DNA from: Mesorhizobium sp.
Lineage (GTDB): Bacteria; Pseudomonadota; Alphaproteobacteria; Rhizobiales; Rhizobiaceae
DNA: 64,000 nucleotides
Assembly: GCF_024710845.1 (NCBI RefSeq)
Contig: NZ_JANJTZ010000051.1
Span: forward strand, 1 to 64,000
Direction: 5' to 3'
In this document: piece after piece, positions 25,707 to 35,255 of the stretch
Layout: the number at the start of each line of letters is the position of its first letter
Numbering within the stretch: the first letter of the stretch is position 1
Made by a program: the position numbers and the translations under genes
Notes under the pieces: model-generated
Told to the model about the DNA's origin: nothing
Database searches by the model: none
Seen by the model: only the letters and a program-made list of their open reading frames with translations

Positions 25707-26732
25707 ATGCAGGAAGAGAAGACAAATGACAGACGCAATTTCCTGAAGACGATCGCTCTCGGTTCGGCGGCGGTCGCGGGTGTCGGTGCAGGAATGTTCT
25801 CGGCTCCAGGCGACAGGTCGCTCGCGATCGGAGTGCCGCGGGCGCGCGCAGAGGGCACGCGCTACAAGACGGCCTTCATCCAGTGGCAGCCGCACACCGT
25901 GCCGGCGGCCTGGTCGAAAGGGATCGAGGAGGTTCTGGGACCGCAGCAGGTCATCGACTACGAACTGCTCGACGGCCAGAACAAGGTCGAAGTGCAGGTC
26001 AGCCTCGTTGAGACGCTGATCAGCCAGGGCGCCGCGGTGATCTTCCTTCAGCCGATCGATTCGGTGGCGCTGGCGCCGTCGATCGCCAAGGCGAAACGCG
26101 CCGGCATCTCCGTCATCACTCTCAACATCGACGCGACCGAACCGCACGCCTCGCATGTCGAGATGAACCACTATTACGGCGCGATGGACATCGCGAAGGC
26201 GATGGGAGATGCGATGGGAGGCAAGGGCAAGGTGGCGATCCTCAACGCGCCTCCGGGCATTATCATTCGCGACCAGCGCACCAACGGCTTCGTCGACGGG
26301 CTGAAGAAGCACCATCCCGACATCCAGGTCGTCGCCGATCAGGTCGCCGACTGGGACCGCAAGAAAGCACAGGACGTGCTCAATACGATCCTCGCGGCCA
26401 ATCCCGATCTCGGCGGCGTCTACGGCGTCAACGATTCCATGGCGCTCGGCGCGGTCGACGTAGCCAAGGAGAAGGGCTTGCTCGGCAAGATCGCGATCTT
26501 CGGCAATGACGGCGAGACCGCGGCGCTGGAATCGATCGAAGCCGGCGAACTGACCGGAACGCAGTATACAGATGTGTATCAGCAAGGCAGGCTCGCGGCG
26601 CCCGCCGCGACGGTGCTCGCGACCGGCGGCGTGGAGGCGGGAGCCTTCGCCCAGCAGTCACGTCTGCTGATGCCCTATGTGATCGCGACCAAGGCGAATG
26701 TCGGTTCGATCCAGCCTTCGCAGCGCTGGTAG
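25707..26732 (+). CDS. Tat-exported sugar ABC transporter substrate-binding protein
   Basis: A 341-residue ribose-type receptor. The N-terminus is a twin-arginine signal (DRRNFLKTIALGSAAVAG), so the protein is probably folded before export; most relatives use the Sec route. The core includes FIQWQPHTVPAAWSKGIEEV, FLQPIDSVALAPSIAKAKRA and YGVNDSMALGAVD, all family landmarks. GGGGAGGAAGAC precedes the ATG. First gene of the operon SBP, permease, ATPase, permease (to 30290), downstream of the conserved element at 25560-25622. Confidence 0.9.
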   Translation: MQEEKTNDRRNFLKTIALGSAAVAGVGAGMFSAPGDRSLAIGVPRARAEGTRYKTAFIQWQPHTVPAAWSKGIEEVLGPQQVIDYELLDGQNKVEVQVSLVETLISQGAAVIFLQPIDSVALAPSIAKAKRAGISVITLNIDATEPHASHVEMNHYYGAMDIAKAMGDAMGGKGKVAILNAPPGIIIRDQRTNGFVDGLKKHHPDIQVVADQVADWDRKKAQDVLNTILAANPDLGGVYGVNDSMALGAVDVAKEKGLLGKIAIFGNDGETAALESIEAGELTGTQYTDVYQQGRLAAPAATVLATGGVEAGAFAQQSRLLMPYVIATKANVGSIQPSQRW

Positions 26733-26748
26733 ATGCTCCCGGACTCGG

Positions 26749-26773
26749 GGCCGCGGCAGAGCCTGCCGTGGCC
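26749..26773 (+). terminator. Stem-loop after Tat-type binding-protein gene
   Basis: Stem GGCCGCGGCA / TGCCGTGGCC, 10 bp with one G-U pair and a 5-base loop, followed by TCCTTTTTCC. It begins 17 bases after the stop codon. With the T-rich tail this is the most terminator-like of the hairpins in these operons. It argues against a GTG start at 26768, which lies within the stem. Confidence 0.65.
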
Positions 26774-26797
26774 TCCTTTTTCCGGATAAGCGCCATC

Positions 26798-27820
26798 GTG
26801 AACATGCGATCTGCGTCCGCGGCGCTCGCGCTCTTCTTCGCCGCCACCATCGTCTTCTTCTGCGTGAGCGCGCCGCGTTTCGCGACGGCGTCGACCGTCG
26901 AGAACCTGATGTCCGGGTTCTCGTTCGTCGCCATCCTGGCGATGGGGCAAGCCTTCCCGATCCTGGTGCGCGGCATCGATCTGTCGATCGGCGCGATCGT
27001 CGGGCTGGTGGGGATGATCGTGTTCGACCTGTCGCTGATCGGGCAGCTGCCGGGATATCTGATCCTGCCGCTGGCGTTGCTCGCCGGGGCATTGGCGGGC
27101 GCGGTCAACGGCGTCCTGGTCGTCCATCTGAGGCTGCAGCCCTTCATCGCCACGCTGGCAACGCTCGCCGCCTACCGCGGGCTCACCTACGCGATCTCCG
27201 GCAGGCAACTGGTGCCGGGCCTCACGACCACGCCGATCCGCGATCCGTGGCTGACGGGCATCGAGACCTATTTCGACGTTGGAGGCTGGCTGGGCCTGTC
27301 CCGGCTCGTGAACATGCCCTGGGTGCCGCTGTCGTTCGTCATCATGCTCGCCGTGTTCGTGGTGCTGCAGGTCCTGCTGACATCGACGCGTTTCGGCCGC
27401 GACATCTACGCAACCGGAGGCAACCATGAAGCGGCCAGGCTTGCGGGGATCCGGGTCAACAACGTGATCATCGCAGCCTACGCCCTAGCGGGCCTGTGCG
27501 CGGCCATCGCCGCGCTCATCATGGTCGCACGGTTCACAACGGCTACCGAGGCGCTCGGCGCGGGAATGGAACTGACCGCCATCGCCGCGGCCGTCATCGG
27601 CGGCGTCAGCCTCGCCGGCGGCGTCGGCGCCATGTTCGGGCCGGCGCTGGGCGCCTTTCTCCTCGGCGCGATCCTGATCGGCCTGACGCTTCAGGGCGTG
27701 CCGCAATTCGTGCAGCAGATCATCACCGGAGCCATCCTCCTCGCGGCCGTGGGATACGACCGCCTGCTCTCCGTGCGGCGCCAGCGCCGGCTGACCGCCG
27801 CCTCGACGGCCGCGACATGA
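26798..27820 (+). CDS. Sugar ABC transporter permease (RbsC-like)
   Basis: A permease of 340 residues with RGIDLSIGAIVGLVGM, the helix-rich core, and the coupling loop RFGRDIYATGGNHEAARLAGI. The start is uncertain: GTG at 26798 (GGATAA a few bases upstream) or ATG at 26804 are preferred over a GTG at 26768, because the latter lies in the stem-loop. The stop overlaps the start of the ATPase gene (ATGA). It probably forms a heterodimer with the permease at 29334. Confidence 0.87.
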   Translation: MNMRSASAALALFFAATIVFFCVSAPRFATASTVENLMSGFSFVAILAMGQAFPILVRGIDLSIGAIVGLVGMIVFDLSLIGQLPGYLILPLALLAGALAGAVNGVLVVHLRLQPFIATLATLAAYRGLTYAISGRQLVPGLTTTPIRDPWLTGIETYFDVGGWLGLSRLVNMPWVPLSFVIMLAVFVVLQVLLTSTRFGRDIYATGGNHEAARLAGIRVNNVIIAAYALAGLCAAIAALIMVARFTTATEALGAGMELTAIAAAVIGGVSLAGGVGAMFGPALGAFLLGAILIGLTLQGVPQFVQQIITGAILLAAVGYDRLLSVRRQRRLTAASTAAT

Positions 27821-29337
27821 CCGCGGCCGGCCCCCCTCTTCTGCGTGGCACGGGCCTCGCCAAGACCTATGGCAATCTCGTCGCGCTCGACGATACGGAT
27901 TTCGTGGTCAATGCCGGCGAGGTTCGCGCCCTTATCGGATCGAACGGCGCCGGCAAGTCGACCCTGATCAAGATCCTGACCGGGGCGGTCACGCCGACGC
28001 GCGGCAGCGTGGAAATCTCCGGAGAGATTGCGCCGCTCGGCGATCCCTCGGAGATGATCCGGCGTGGTGTCGCCTGCATCTACCAGCACTCGAACCTCGC
28101 GCCGGCCATGTCGGCCCTGGACAACATCTATCTCGGCCGCCAGCCCACGCGCCGCTTCGGCTTCGTCGACACCCGCCGCCAGCGCCTTCAGGCAGAGGAA
28201 CTGCTCGCGCATCATGGCATCGACATCGATCTCGACGCGCGGGTGGGCACGCTGTCGACGGTCAAACAGAAAGAGGTCGAAATCCTGAAGGCACTGGCGC
28301 TGGAGGCGCGCGTGATCCTGATGGACGAGCCGACCGGCTGGCTTGCGGGCGCGGATGTGGTGCGCCTGCACAATACGATCAGGACGTTGAAGGCCCGCGG
28401 TGTCGGCATCGTCTATATCAGCCATGTCCTCGACGAGATCTTCGCCGTCTGCGACACCGTCACGATCATGCGTGACGGACGGGTCGTCGCCGAGAGCGCG
28501 GTGGCGGACATCGACCGGCCGCGCGTCGTCCACCTGATGGTCGGCGAGAAGCTCGCGCGCGAATCCGCCGATGCGGCGCTTAAGCAGCGTCGTCCGCGCG
28601 GCACGGGCGCCGTGCGTCTCAGCGCGCGGGGGCTCGGAAAGAGCGGCGTCTTCGCCGACGTGTCGTTCGACCTTCATGCCGGCGAGATCTTCTGCCTGAC
28701 GGGGCTAATCGGTTCCAGGCGCACCGAACTGGTCCGCACCCTGTTCGGCTCGGACCGTTTCGACACCGGAACGCTGGAGATCGACGGCCGCGCCGTGGCG
28801 CCGCGCACCCCCCTCGACGGCATGTCGCTCGGCATCGGTTTCGTGCCCGAGGACCGGCACCGCGAAGGCCTGATGCTCGACATGAACGTGACGGAAAACC
28901 TTGCGATGGCAACCCTCGAGCGCCATTGCCGCGGGCCGCTCCTGAGCCGGAGCGGAATGGTCCGGGCCGGTCGCAGGGCGATCGACGATCTGTCGGTGCA
29001 GCCCCGCGACGGCAGCAAGATGGTGCGGCTCCTGTCGGGCGGCAACCAGCAGAAGGTGCTGGTCGGCAAGTGGCTGAGCCGCGGTCCCCGCATCCTCATC
29101 CTCGACGAGCCGACCGTCGGCGTCGACGTGGGCGCCAAGGCGGAGATCTACGCGATCCTGCGGCGCGAGCGCGAACAGGGCGCGGCGATACTCATTGTCT
29201 CGTCGGACCTCGAGGAGGTGATGACCGTGGCCGACCGGATCGGCGTGATGGTGTCGGGCAGACTGGTCGCCGTGCACGACGCGGGCAGCGTGGGAATGGC
29301 GGATATCGTTCGTGAGATCGGCGGAGGTTCGGCGTGA
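27817..29337 (+). CDS. Sugar ABC transporter ATP-binding protein, two-domain
   Basis: A 506-residue two-domain ATPase of the RbsA type. First domain: Walker A GSNGAGKST, Walker B RVILMDEPTGWL, H-loop YISHVLDE; its signature is degenerate (LSTVKQKEVEILKAL), as in relatives. Second domain: Walker A is more altered than usual (GLIGSRRTELVRTLFG, Arg in place of the second Gly), EDRH motif, signature LSGGNQQKVLVGKWL and Walker B ILILDEPTVGVDVG. The ATG overlaps the permease stop (ATGA) and its own stop overlaps the GTG of the next permease. Translation is therefore coupled through the three genes. Confidence 0.9.
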   Translation: MTAAGPPLLRGTGLAKTYGNLVALDDTDFVVNAGEVRALIGSNGAGKSTLIKILTGAVTPTRGSVEISGEIAPLGDPSEMIRRGVACIYQHSNLAPAMSALDNIYLGRQPTRRFGFVDTRRQRLQAEELLAHHGIDIDLDARVGTLSTVKQKEVEILKALALEARVILMDEPTGWLAGADVVRLHNTIRTLKARGVGIVYISHVLDEIFAVCDTVTIMRDGRVVAESAVADIDRPRVVHLMVGEKLARESADAALKQRRPRGTGAVRLSARGLGKSGVFADVSFDLHAGEIFCLTGLIGSRRTELVRTLFGSDRFDTGTLEIDGRAVAPRTPLDGMSLGIGFVPEDRHREGLMLDMNVTENLAMATLERHCRGPLLSRSGMVRAGRRAIDDLSVQPRDGSKMVRLLSGGNQQKVLVGKWLSRGPRILILDEPTVGVDVGAKAEIYAILRREREQGAAILIVSSDLEEVMTVADRIGVMVSGRLVAVHDAGSVGMADIVREIGGGSA

Positions 29338-30290
29338 GTGCGCGCAGTCTTTCCATGCCGGCGGCTCTGTCCGCTCATGTCGCGCCGAATGCGCTTCCCA
29401 TCGCCGTGGCGGTCATCATCGCGATCTTTGCCCTGACCGAGCCGGCATTCCTCAGCACCGACAACCTCGTCGGTATTGCCCGGCAGGTCGCGATCATCGG
29501 CATCATGGCCGTCTGCATGACCTTCGTGATCATGACGGGCGGAGTGGATCTCTCGGTGGGTCCGGTCCTCGCGCTGGCGGGACTGGCAGCTTTCTACAGC
29601 CTCGACGCAGGGTTTTCCTTGCCGGTCGTGATCCTCGCCGGCCTCTCCGTCGGGGCCGTCGTCGGGCTGGCGAACGGAATGATCGTCGCCTTCCTCCAGC
29701 TTCCACCCATCATCGTGACGCTGGCGATGCTGAGCATGGTGCGCGGCACGGCGCTGATCGTCGGAGGCCCGGAACAGCACCTGATCCGCAACGAGCCAGC
29801 CTACAGCTTCATCGGCACGGGCAGCATGTTCGGCCTGCCGGTCTCGGTCTACATCTTCGCGGCGGTGGCCGTCATCATGATCCTCGTGCAGTGGCGCACG
29901 CCGCTTGGCCTGCTGGTCGCGGCCATCGGCGACAATGAGCGCGCGGCCAGGCTCAGTGGTCACCGGACCCGGTTCACCAAGACGCTCGTCTATGTCATCT
30001 GCGGGCTCGGTGCGGCGCTGGCCGGCATCATCCAGTCGTCCCAGGTTCACACCGCGCTGGCGACCTACGGACCTTTCGGAACGGAGCTCGACGTCATCGC
30101 CGCCGTGGTGCTCGGCGGCACCAGCATCATGGGCGGCAACGGCTCTATCGCGCGCACTCTGCTCGGCGTCTTCTTCCTCGGCATCCTGAACAACGGGATG
30201 AACATCCTCAACGTGCCGATCGACATACAACTCATCGCCAAGGGGGCAATCATCGTCGCGGCCCTCGCTATCGCGGCCAGGCGAGGCTGA
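29334..30290 (+). CDS. Sugar ABC transporter permease (RbsC-like)
   Basis: A 318-residue CUT2 permease with GGVDLSVGPVLALAGL and the coupling loop PLGLLVAAIGDNERAARLSG. It starts with GTG, which overlaps the ATPase stop codon (GTGA). Last gene of this operon; its stop codon is only 4 bases from the 3' end of the convergent GntR regulator gene at 30295, leaving no room for a separate terminator. Confidence 0.88.
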   Translation: MSARSLSMPAALSAHVAPNALPIAVAVIIAIFALTEPAFLSTDNLVGIARQVAIIGIMAVCMTFVIMTGGVDLSVGPVLALAGLAAFYSLDAGFSLPVVILAGLSVGAVVGLANGMIVAFLQLPPIIVTLAMLSMVRGTALIVGGPEQHLIRNEPAYSFIGTGSMFGLPVSVYIFAAVAVIMILVQWRTPLGLLVAAIGDNERAARLSGHRTRFTKTLVYVICGLGAALAGIIQSSQVHTALATYGPFGTELDVIAAVVLGGTSIMGGNGSIARTLLGVFFLGILNNGMNILNVPIDIQLIAKGAIIVAALAIAARRG

Positions 30291-30294
30291 GCGA

Positions 30295-31185
30295 CTACTG
30301 GCCGGATGTCGAGCGCAGCAGGGTATCGCGCGCTGACGACAGATGCGCCCTGCATGCCAGCTCGACCATGCTGATGTTCCGGCTGAAAAGCGCTTCGATG
30401 TAGGTCAGGTGCTCACGGATCGCGACCTCGTTGCGCTGCCGCTCGTCGTGTTTGTTCCACTGGTAGTGGTAGTGAAAGATCACCGTGATGATGTCGTAGA
30501 ACGAGTCGATGAACCGGTTCGGCGCGGCCGTGCTGATGAGCCGGTGAAACCGGCTGTCGAGATCGGAAAAGTCATGGTAGCGCGTCTCGATCTCGGCGAG
30601 CAGCGCCAGATGCTCCTGCCGCAGCGCCTCGAGCTGGCGCCAGTGCTGAGAGCTGTCAGGCAGAGTCGCCAATGCGCGCGCCGAGCGTAGCTCGAACATC
30701 TCGCGGATCTCGAAAAGCTCCAGGGCGAAGCTCGTCGTGAAGCCCTTGAACACCCATCCGGCGTTCGGGCGTTTCTCGATCAGCCCGAAGCGCTGGAAGC
30801 GGTTCAGAAACTCGCGAATGCCGGTCGTCGCCACACCGAATTTGCGGGCGAGGTCCAACTCGTTGATCGCGGTGCCCGGCCGCGCATTGTCGCGCAGCAG
30901 CCATTCCATGAAGCGCTCCTCGACCTGCGCCGCCATCGGCACGGTCTCGTCCTGCGGAAACCTGTGCATCGCTTCGCTCGCGGGGTGCACGTTGCGCTCC
31001 CGCCCGGAGCCGGAAACGACCCCACTCGCCCGGAGCGACGCGATGACCTTGCGCACGGTTGTGCGGCTCACGCCCAGGCGGATGCTCAACGTATTCTCCG
31101 AAGGAAGCGGTTCGCCGTCCTCCAGCCGCGACACCAGGTCGACGGCATCGTTGAACGCGCGCTTGAACACCGAGTCCGTCTTCAA
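30295..31185 (-). CDS. GntR-type regulator with two tandem winged-helix domains
   Basis: A 296-residue regulator. The first helix-turn-helix (residues about 28-58) reads PSENTLSIRLGVSRTTVRKV, a GntR winged helix. A second one follows at about 107-138: NELDLARKFGVATTGIREFL, then FGLIEKRPNAGWVFKG. The C-terminal FCD-like domain (about 150-290) keeps likely metal ligands D210, H214 (DLDSRFHRLI), H259 and H281. Ordinary FadR-type proteins have one winged helix and about 240 residues. TTG at 31185 is taken as start because GGGAGGGC lies 6 bases upstream; no ATG or GTG suits better. The gene lies between two sugar operons and is divergent from the second. Confidence 0.82.
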   Translation of the reverse strand: MKTDSVFKRAFNDAVDLVSRLEDGEPLPSENTLSIRLGVSRTTVRKVIASLRASGVVSGSGRERNVHPASEAMHRFPQDETVPMAAQVEERFMEWLLRDNARPGTAINELDLARKFGVATTGIREFLNRFQRFGLIEKRPNAGWVFKGFTTSFALELFEIREMFELRSARALATLPDSSQHWRQLEALRQEHLALLAEIETRYHDFSDLDSRFHRLISTAAPNRFIDSFYDIITVIFHYHYQWNKHDERQRNEVAIREHLTYIEALFSRNISMVELACRAHLSSARDTLLRSTSGQ

Positions 31186-31204
31186 ATCGCCCTCCCAAAG
31201 CGTT

Positions 31205-31275
31205 TCAAGGATGACTTTTAATCGATAAAAAACAATTTGACGAGCGCTTTTGAATGGCTTTTTCTCTATAAGAAA
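31205..31275 (+). promoter_or_regulatory. Conserved AT-rich element in the regulator/permease divergent region
   Basis: Contains ATAAAAAACAATTTGA at 31225-31240, identical to 25570-25585, with further similarity downstream to about 31270 (TTTTGAATGG, ATAAG). It lies between the regulator start (31185, minus) and the permease start (31293, plus), where an autoregulator would bind. The 10-base inverted repeat of the other copy is not kept here. Confidence 0.6.
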
Positions 31276-31292
31276 CCGATGGGGAGGAGGCC

Positions 31293-32338
31293 GTGTTGGC
31301 CGAGGCAACGAGGGATCCGGACGCAATGTCCGGGGCCCGCGGCAGTGAAGATCGTGCCGGTACTGCGGCGGTGGCGCTCGGCCTGAAGCTGCTGAGCTTC
31401 GGTCCGATCCTGATCCTTGCGCTGCTCGTACTGGCCATCAGCCTGCTGACGCCGAACTTCCTCAAGCCCGTCAACATCGGAAACATACTTGCCCAGACGG
31501 CCGTCATCGCGATCGTCGCAATGGGACAGCAGCTGGTGATCCTGACGCGCGGCATCGACCTTTCGGTCGGCGCCAATCTCGCGCTCGCGACCGTCATTGG
31601 CGGACTGGTCTTCCGCGTGTCGGACTCAGCTTTTCTGGTCGTCCTCGCCATGCTGGCGACAGGCACGCTGGTCGGCTTCATCAACGGCGCGGTCTATGTG
31701 TTCGGCCGCCTGCCGCATCCCTTCATCATCACTCTGGCGACCCTCAGCATCTGCAGGGGCCTGGCGCTCGAACTGTCGATCAACCACACGACCATGCGCG
31801 GCATGCCCGACGGGGTGAACTATCTCGGCGAGACGTCGTCTCTTGGCGTGCCCAACTCCTTCTTCGTCGTATTCGGCGTCGCGCTACTCGTGCTGGTCAT
31901 GATGAAATCCATGGTCTGGGGCCGCTGGACCTATGCGGTGGGCGGCAATCCGAAGGCGGCCGTGGAGATGGGCATCCCGGTCAAGTGGGTGCTGGTGTCG
32001 ACCTATGCCTTCGCCGGCCTCTGCGCCGGCATCGGCGCGGTTGTCCTGTCCGGCCGGACGGGTGCCAGTTCGCCTCTGTACGGAAATCTGCTCGAGCTTG
32101 ACACGATCGCTGCCGTCATCATCGGAGGTGCCTCCTTCCTCGGCGGACGCGGCCATCTCGGCCACGCGCTGGTCGGCGCGCTGATGATCGGCGTCATCCG
32201 CAACGCGCTGAACCTGCTCAACGTCGACGTCTTCTACCAGATGATCGCGATCGGGCTGATCATCGTGCTGGCCGTCGAGGCGGACGTTTTGCGCAACTAT
32301 CTCGAGGGGCGGGCGCGGGCGAACCAGGCGAGGGCCCA

Positions 32339-32342
<4 letters not shown>
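31293..32342 (+). CDS. Sugar ABC transporter permease (RbsC-like)
   Basis: A 349-residue CUT2 permease with RGIDLSVGANLALATV, coupling loop VWGRWTYAVGGNPKAAVEMGI, and about 8-10 helices. The start is GTG, preceded by GGGGAGGAGG at ideal distance. The order permease, ATPase, binding protein is the reverse of the operons to the left and is typical of FrcBCA-like systems. The stop overlaps the ATPase start (ATGA). Confidence 0.9.
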
Positions 32343-33094
<752 letters not shown>

Positions 33095-33171
33095 ACGAAT
33101 TCGCCTCCGGGAAATGGAGGCGATCCAGAGATCGCTCAAGGGGAGCGGTCCACAGAAGAGGGAGGAGCACT

Positions 33172-34086
33172 GTGAGGTTCCGATCAATACTGGCAGGAGC
33201 GGTTGTCGCGTTCAGCGTCGCCGCACCTGCAACCGCAGCCGATGCCGTCAAGATCGGCTTCATCACCAAGTTCCCGGTGCCGTTCTTCGCCACGATGGAG
33301 AATGCGGCCAAGGACTACGCGGCAGCCAATCCCGGCATCGAGATCGTCTTTGGACAGGGGGCCTCGGCAACCGACATCGAGGGCCAGATCGCGCAGATCG
33401 AGTCGATGGTGACGCAGGGCGTCAAGGGCATTGCCATCACGCCGGTCGATCCGACCGTCGCCACGGCGCTCGACAAGGCCATCGGCGCCGGCGTCAAGGT
33501 CGTGCTGATGGACAACGACATCCCCGGCTGGACCGGACGAACGGCGCTGGCCACCACCAACAATTACAACGCCGGCAAGATCGCCGGCGAGTATCTGAAA
33601 TCGGTCCTGAAGCCCGGTGACACGATGGGCATTCTCGAGGGGGTGCCCGGCGTTCCGTCGCTCGACGATCGCGTCAAGGGCATGAAGGAGGGACTCGGCG
33701 GGTTGGACGTCAAGATCGTCGGCACCGGCGCGACCGACTGCACCGAGGAGAAGGGCATCAACGTGGCGCAGGATCTACTCACCGCCAATCCCGACCTGAA
33801 GTCCATCTATGCGGCCTGCGGTCCTCCAGCGGCCGGTGCCGCCCAGGCGATCAAGAACGCCAATCTGTCGGGGGAGGTGATCCTGGTGGGCTTCGACTTC
33901 TGCTGCGGCGAGGCTGAGGCGCTCGAGGCTGGCATCGAGAATGCCACGGTCGCGCAGTTCCCGACCAAGATGGCGTCGCTGGGCGTCGAGGCGCTGGTCA
34001 AGGCGATCCGGGGCGAGAAGGTCGAATCGCTGATCGACTCCGGCGCGGCCCTCGTCACCAAGGCCAACATGGCCGAGTTCAAGTAG
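33172..34086 (+). CDS. Sugar ABC transporter substrate-binding protein
   Basis: A 304-residue ribose-type receptor. Signal peptide MRFRSILAGAVVAFSVAAPATA from a GTG start; GGGAGGAGCACT lies just upstream. The core begins KIGFITKFPVPFFATMENAA and contains GIAITPVDPTVATALDKAIG and SIYAACGPPAAGAAQAIKNA. Two neighbouring cysteines occur in VGFDFCCGEAEAL, near the expected ligand cleft, which is unusual. Third transport gene of the operon that starts at 31293. Confidence 0.9.
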   Translation: MRFRSILAGAVVAFSVAAPATAADAVKIGFITKFPVPFFATMENAAKDYAAANPGIEIVFGQGASATDIEGQIAQIESMVTQGVKGIAITPVDPTVATALDKAIGAGVKVVLMDNDIPGWTGRTALATTNNYNAGKIAGEYLKSVLKPGDTMGILEGVPGVPSLDDRVKGMKEGLGGLDVKIVGTGATDCTEEKGINVAQDLLTANPDLKSIYAACGPPAAGAAQAIKNANLSGEVILVGFDFCCGEAEALEAGIENATVAQFPTKMASLGVEALVKAIRGEKVESLIDSGAALVTKANMAEFK

Positions 34087-34093
34087 CTGATGC

Positions 34094-34118
34094 GAGGGCC
34101 GGCGCGCAGCCGGCCCTC
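34094..34118 (+). terminator. Stem-loop after binding-protein gene
   Basis: A perfect 10-bp stem GAGGGCCGGC / GCCGGCCCTC with a 5-base loop, 7 bases after the stop codon at 34086, followed by ATCTTCCTCC. The dehydrogenase gene starts 58 bases further on. Confidence 0.65.
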
Positions 34119-34176
34119 ATCTTCCTCCGAGAGTGCGCCCGCCGCACGGACATCGAAAGACACCTACGTGCAGTCC

Positions 34177-35187
34177 ATGGAAGCCCTCGTCTGCGTCGAG
34201 CCAGGCAAGCTGATCGTCGAGCAGCGCCCGGCGCCGACACCGGATCCGTCCCACGCGCTGGTGCGCCCCCGCCGCGTCGGCATATGCGGAACCGACTATC
34301 ATATCTTCGAGGGCAAGCATCCGTTTCTGCAGTATCCGCGGATCATGGGCCACGAACTCGCCGTCGAGGTCGTGCACGCGCCGGCCGGCTCCGGGATCGA
34401 GCCCGGTCGGAGCTTCGCGGTCAACCCGTACCTGTCCTGCGGCAAATGCATTGCCTGCCGGCGCGGCAAACCGAATTGCTGCGTGCGCGTCTCCGTGCTG
34501 GGGGTGCACCAGGACGGCGGCATGGCGAGCCTGCTGGCGGTTCCGCCAGGAAACCTGATCCCGATCGACGGCCTGTCGCTCGACCAGGCGGCGACCGTCG
34601 AGTTCCTCGCGATCGGCGCGCATGCCGTGCGCCGTGCCGCGGTGACGGCAGAGGACCGGGTGCTCGTCGTCGGGACCGGCCCGATCGGGCTCGGCGTAGC
34701 CCTCTTCTCGCGGCTCTCCGGCGGCACTGTCGCCGTGCTCGATCGCGAGACGGATCGCGCACGCGCCACGGCCGCCATCCTCGGCGTCACGCCGTTCGCA
34801 GCCGATGCCGACGGATCGCAGGCGCTCGACCAGTTCACCTCGGGCGAAGGGTTCGACGTGGTCTTCGATGCGACAGGCAGTTCGAGCGCGATGGAACGGG
34901 GCTTCGAATATACCGCGCACGGTGGCCGCTATGTGCTCGTCAGCGTGGTGAAGGAACAAATCCGGTTCATGGATCCCGACTTCCACAGGAAGGAACTGAC
35001 GCTCCTCGGCAGCCGCAACGCGACGGCGGAGGATTTCGAGCGTGTCATCGAGGCAATGCGGCAGGGTGCGGTGCCGGTGGACCGGCTGATTACGCACCGG
35101 ACCGACCTGAAAGGGGCAGTGCGCGACATTCCCCACTGGACAAACGAGAAGGCCGGACTGATCAAGGCGATTGTGGAAATCGGCTGA
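34177..35187 (+). CDS. Zinc-dependent alcohol/sugar dehydrogenase
   Basis: A 336-residue medium-chain dehydrogenase. Catalytic zinc ligands C37 and H58-E59 (CGTDYH, MGHE), structural zinc cysteines C88, C91, C94 and C102, and the NAD motif VVGTGPIGLG are all present. Enzymes with this pattern oxidise polyols or sugar acids (sorbitol, L-threonine, L-galactonate types). The location behind a sugar importer and ahead of an SMP-30 lactonase suggests oxidation of the imported sugar or its acid. A GTG three codons upstream (34168) is an alternative start. Confidence 0.88.
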   Translation: MEALVCVEPGKLIVEQRPAPTPDPSHALVRPRRVGICGTDYHIFEGKHPFLQYPRIMGHELAVEVVHAPAGSGIEPGRSFAVNPYLSCGKCIACRRGKPNCCVRVSVLGVHQDGGMASLLAVPPGNLIPIDGLSLDQAATVEFLAIGAHAVRRAAVTAEDRVLVVGTGPIGLGVALFSRLSGGTVAVLDRETDRARATAAILGVTPFAADADGSQALDQFTSGEGFDVVFDATGSSSAMERGFEYTAHGGRYVLVSVVKEQIRFMDPDFHRKELTLLGSRNATAEDFERVIEAMRQGAVPVDRLITHRTDLKGAVRDIPHWTNEKAGLIKAIVEIG

Positions 35188-35255
35188 TCGTCGAAGTCTC
35201 GGAAGCCGCGCATCCTTCCGGCTTCGAGGTTCAGCGCTCAGGGAGGGAGGTCAGA

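Noticed and set aside
26768-26797. GTG at 26768 as start of the sugar permease
   Set aside because: It lies in the descending arm of the stem-loop at 26749-26773; GTG 26798 or ATG 26804 fits the permease N-terminus and a ribosome binding site better.
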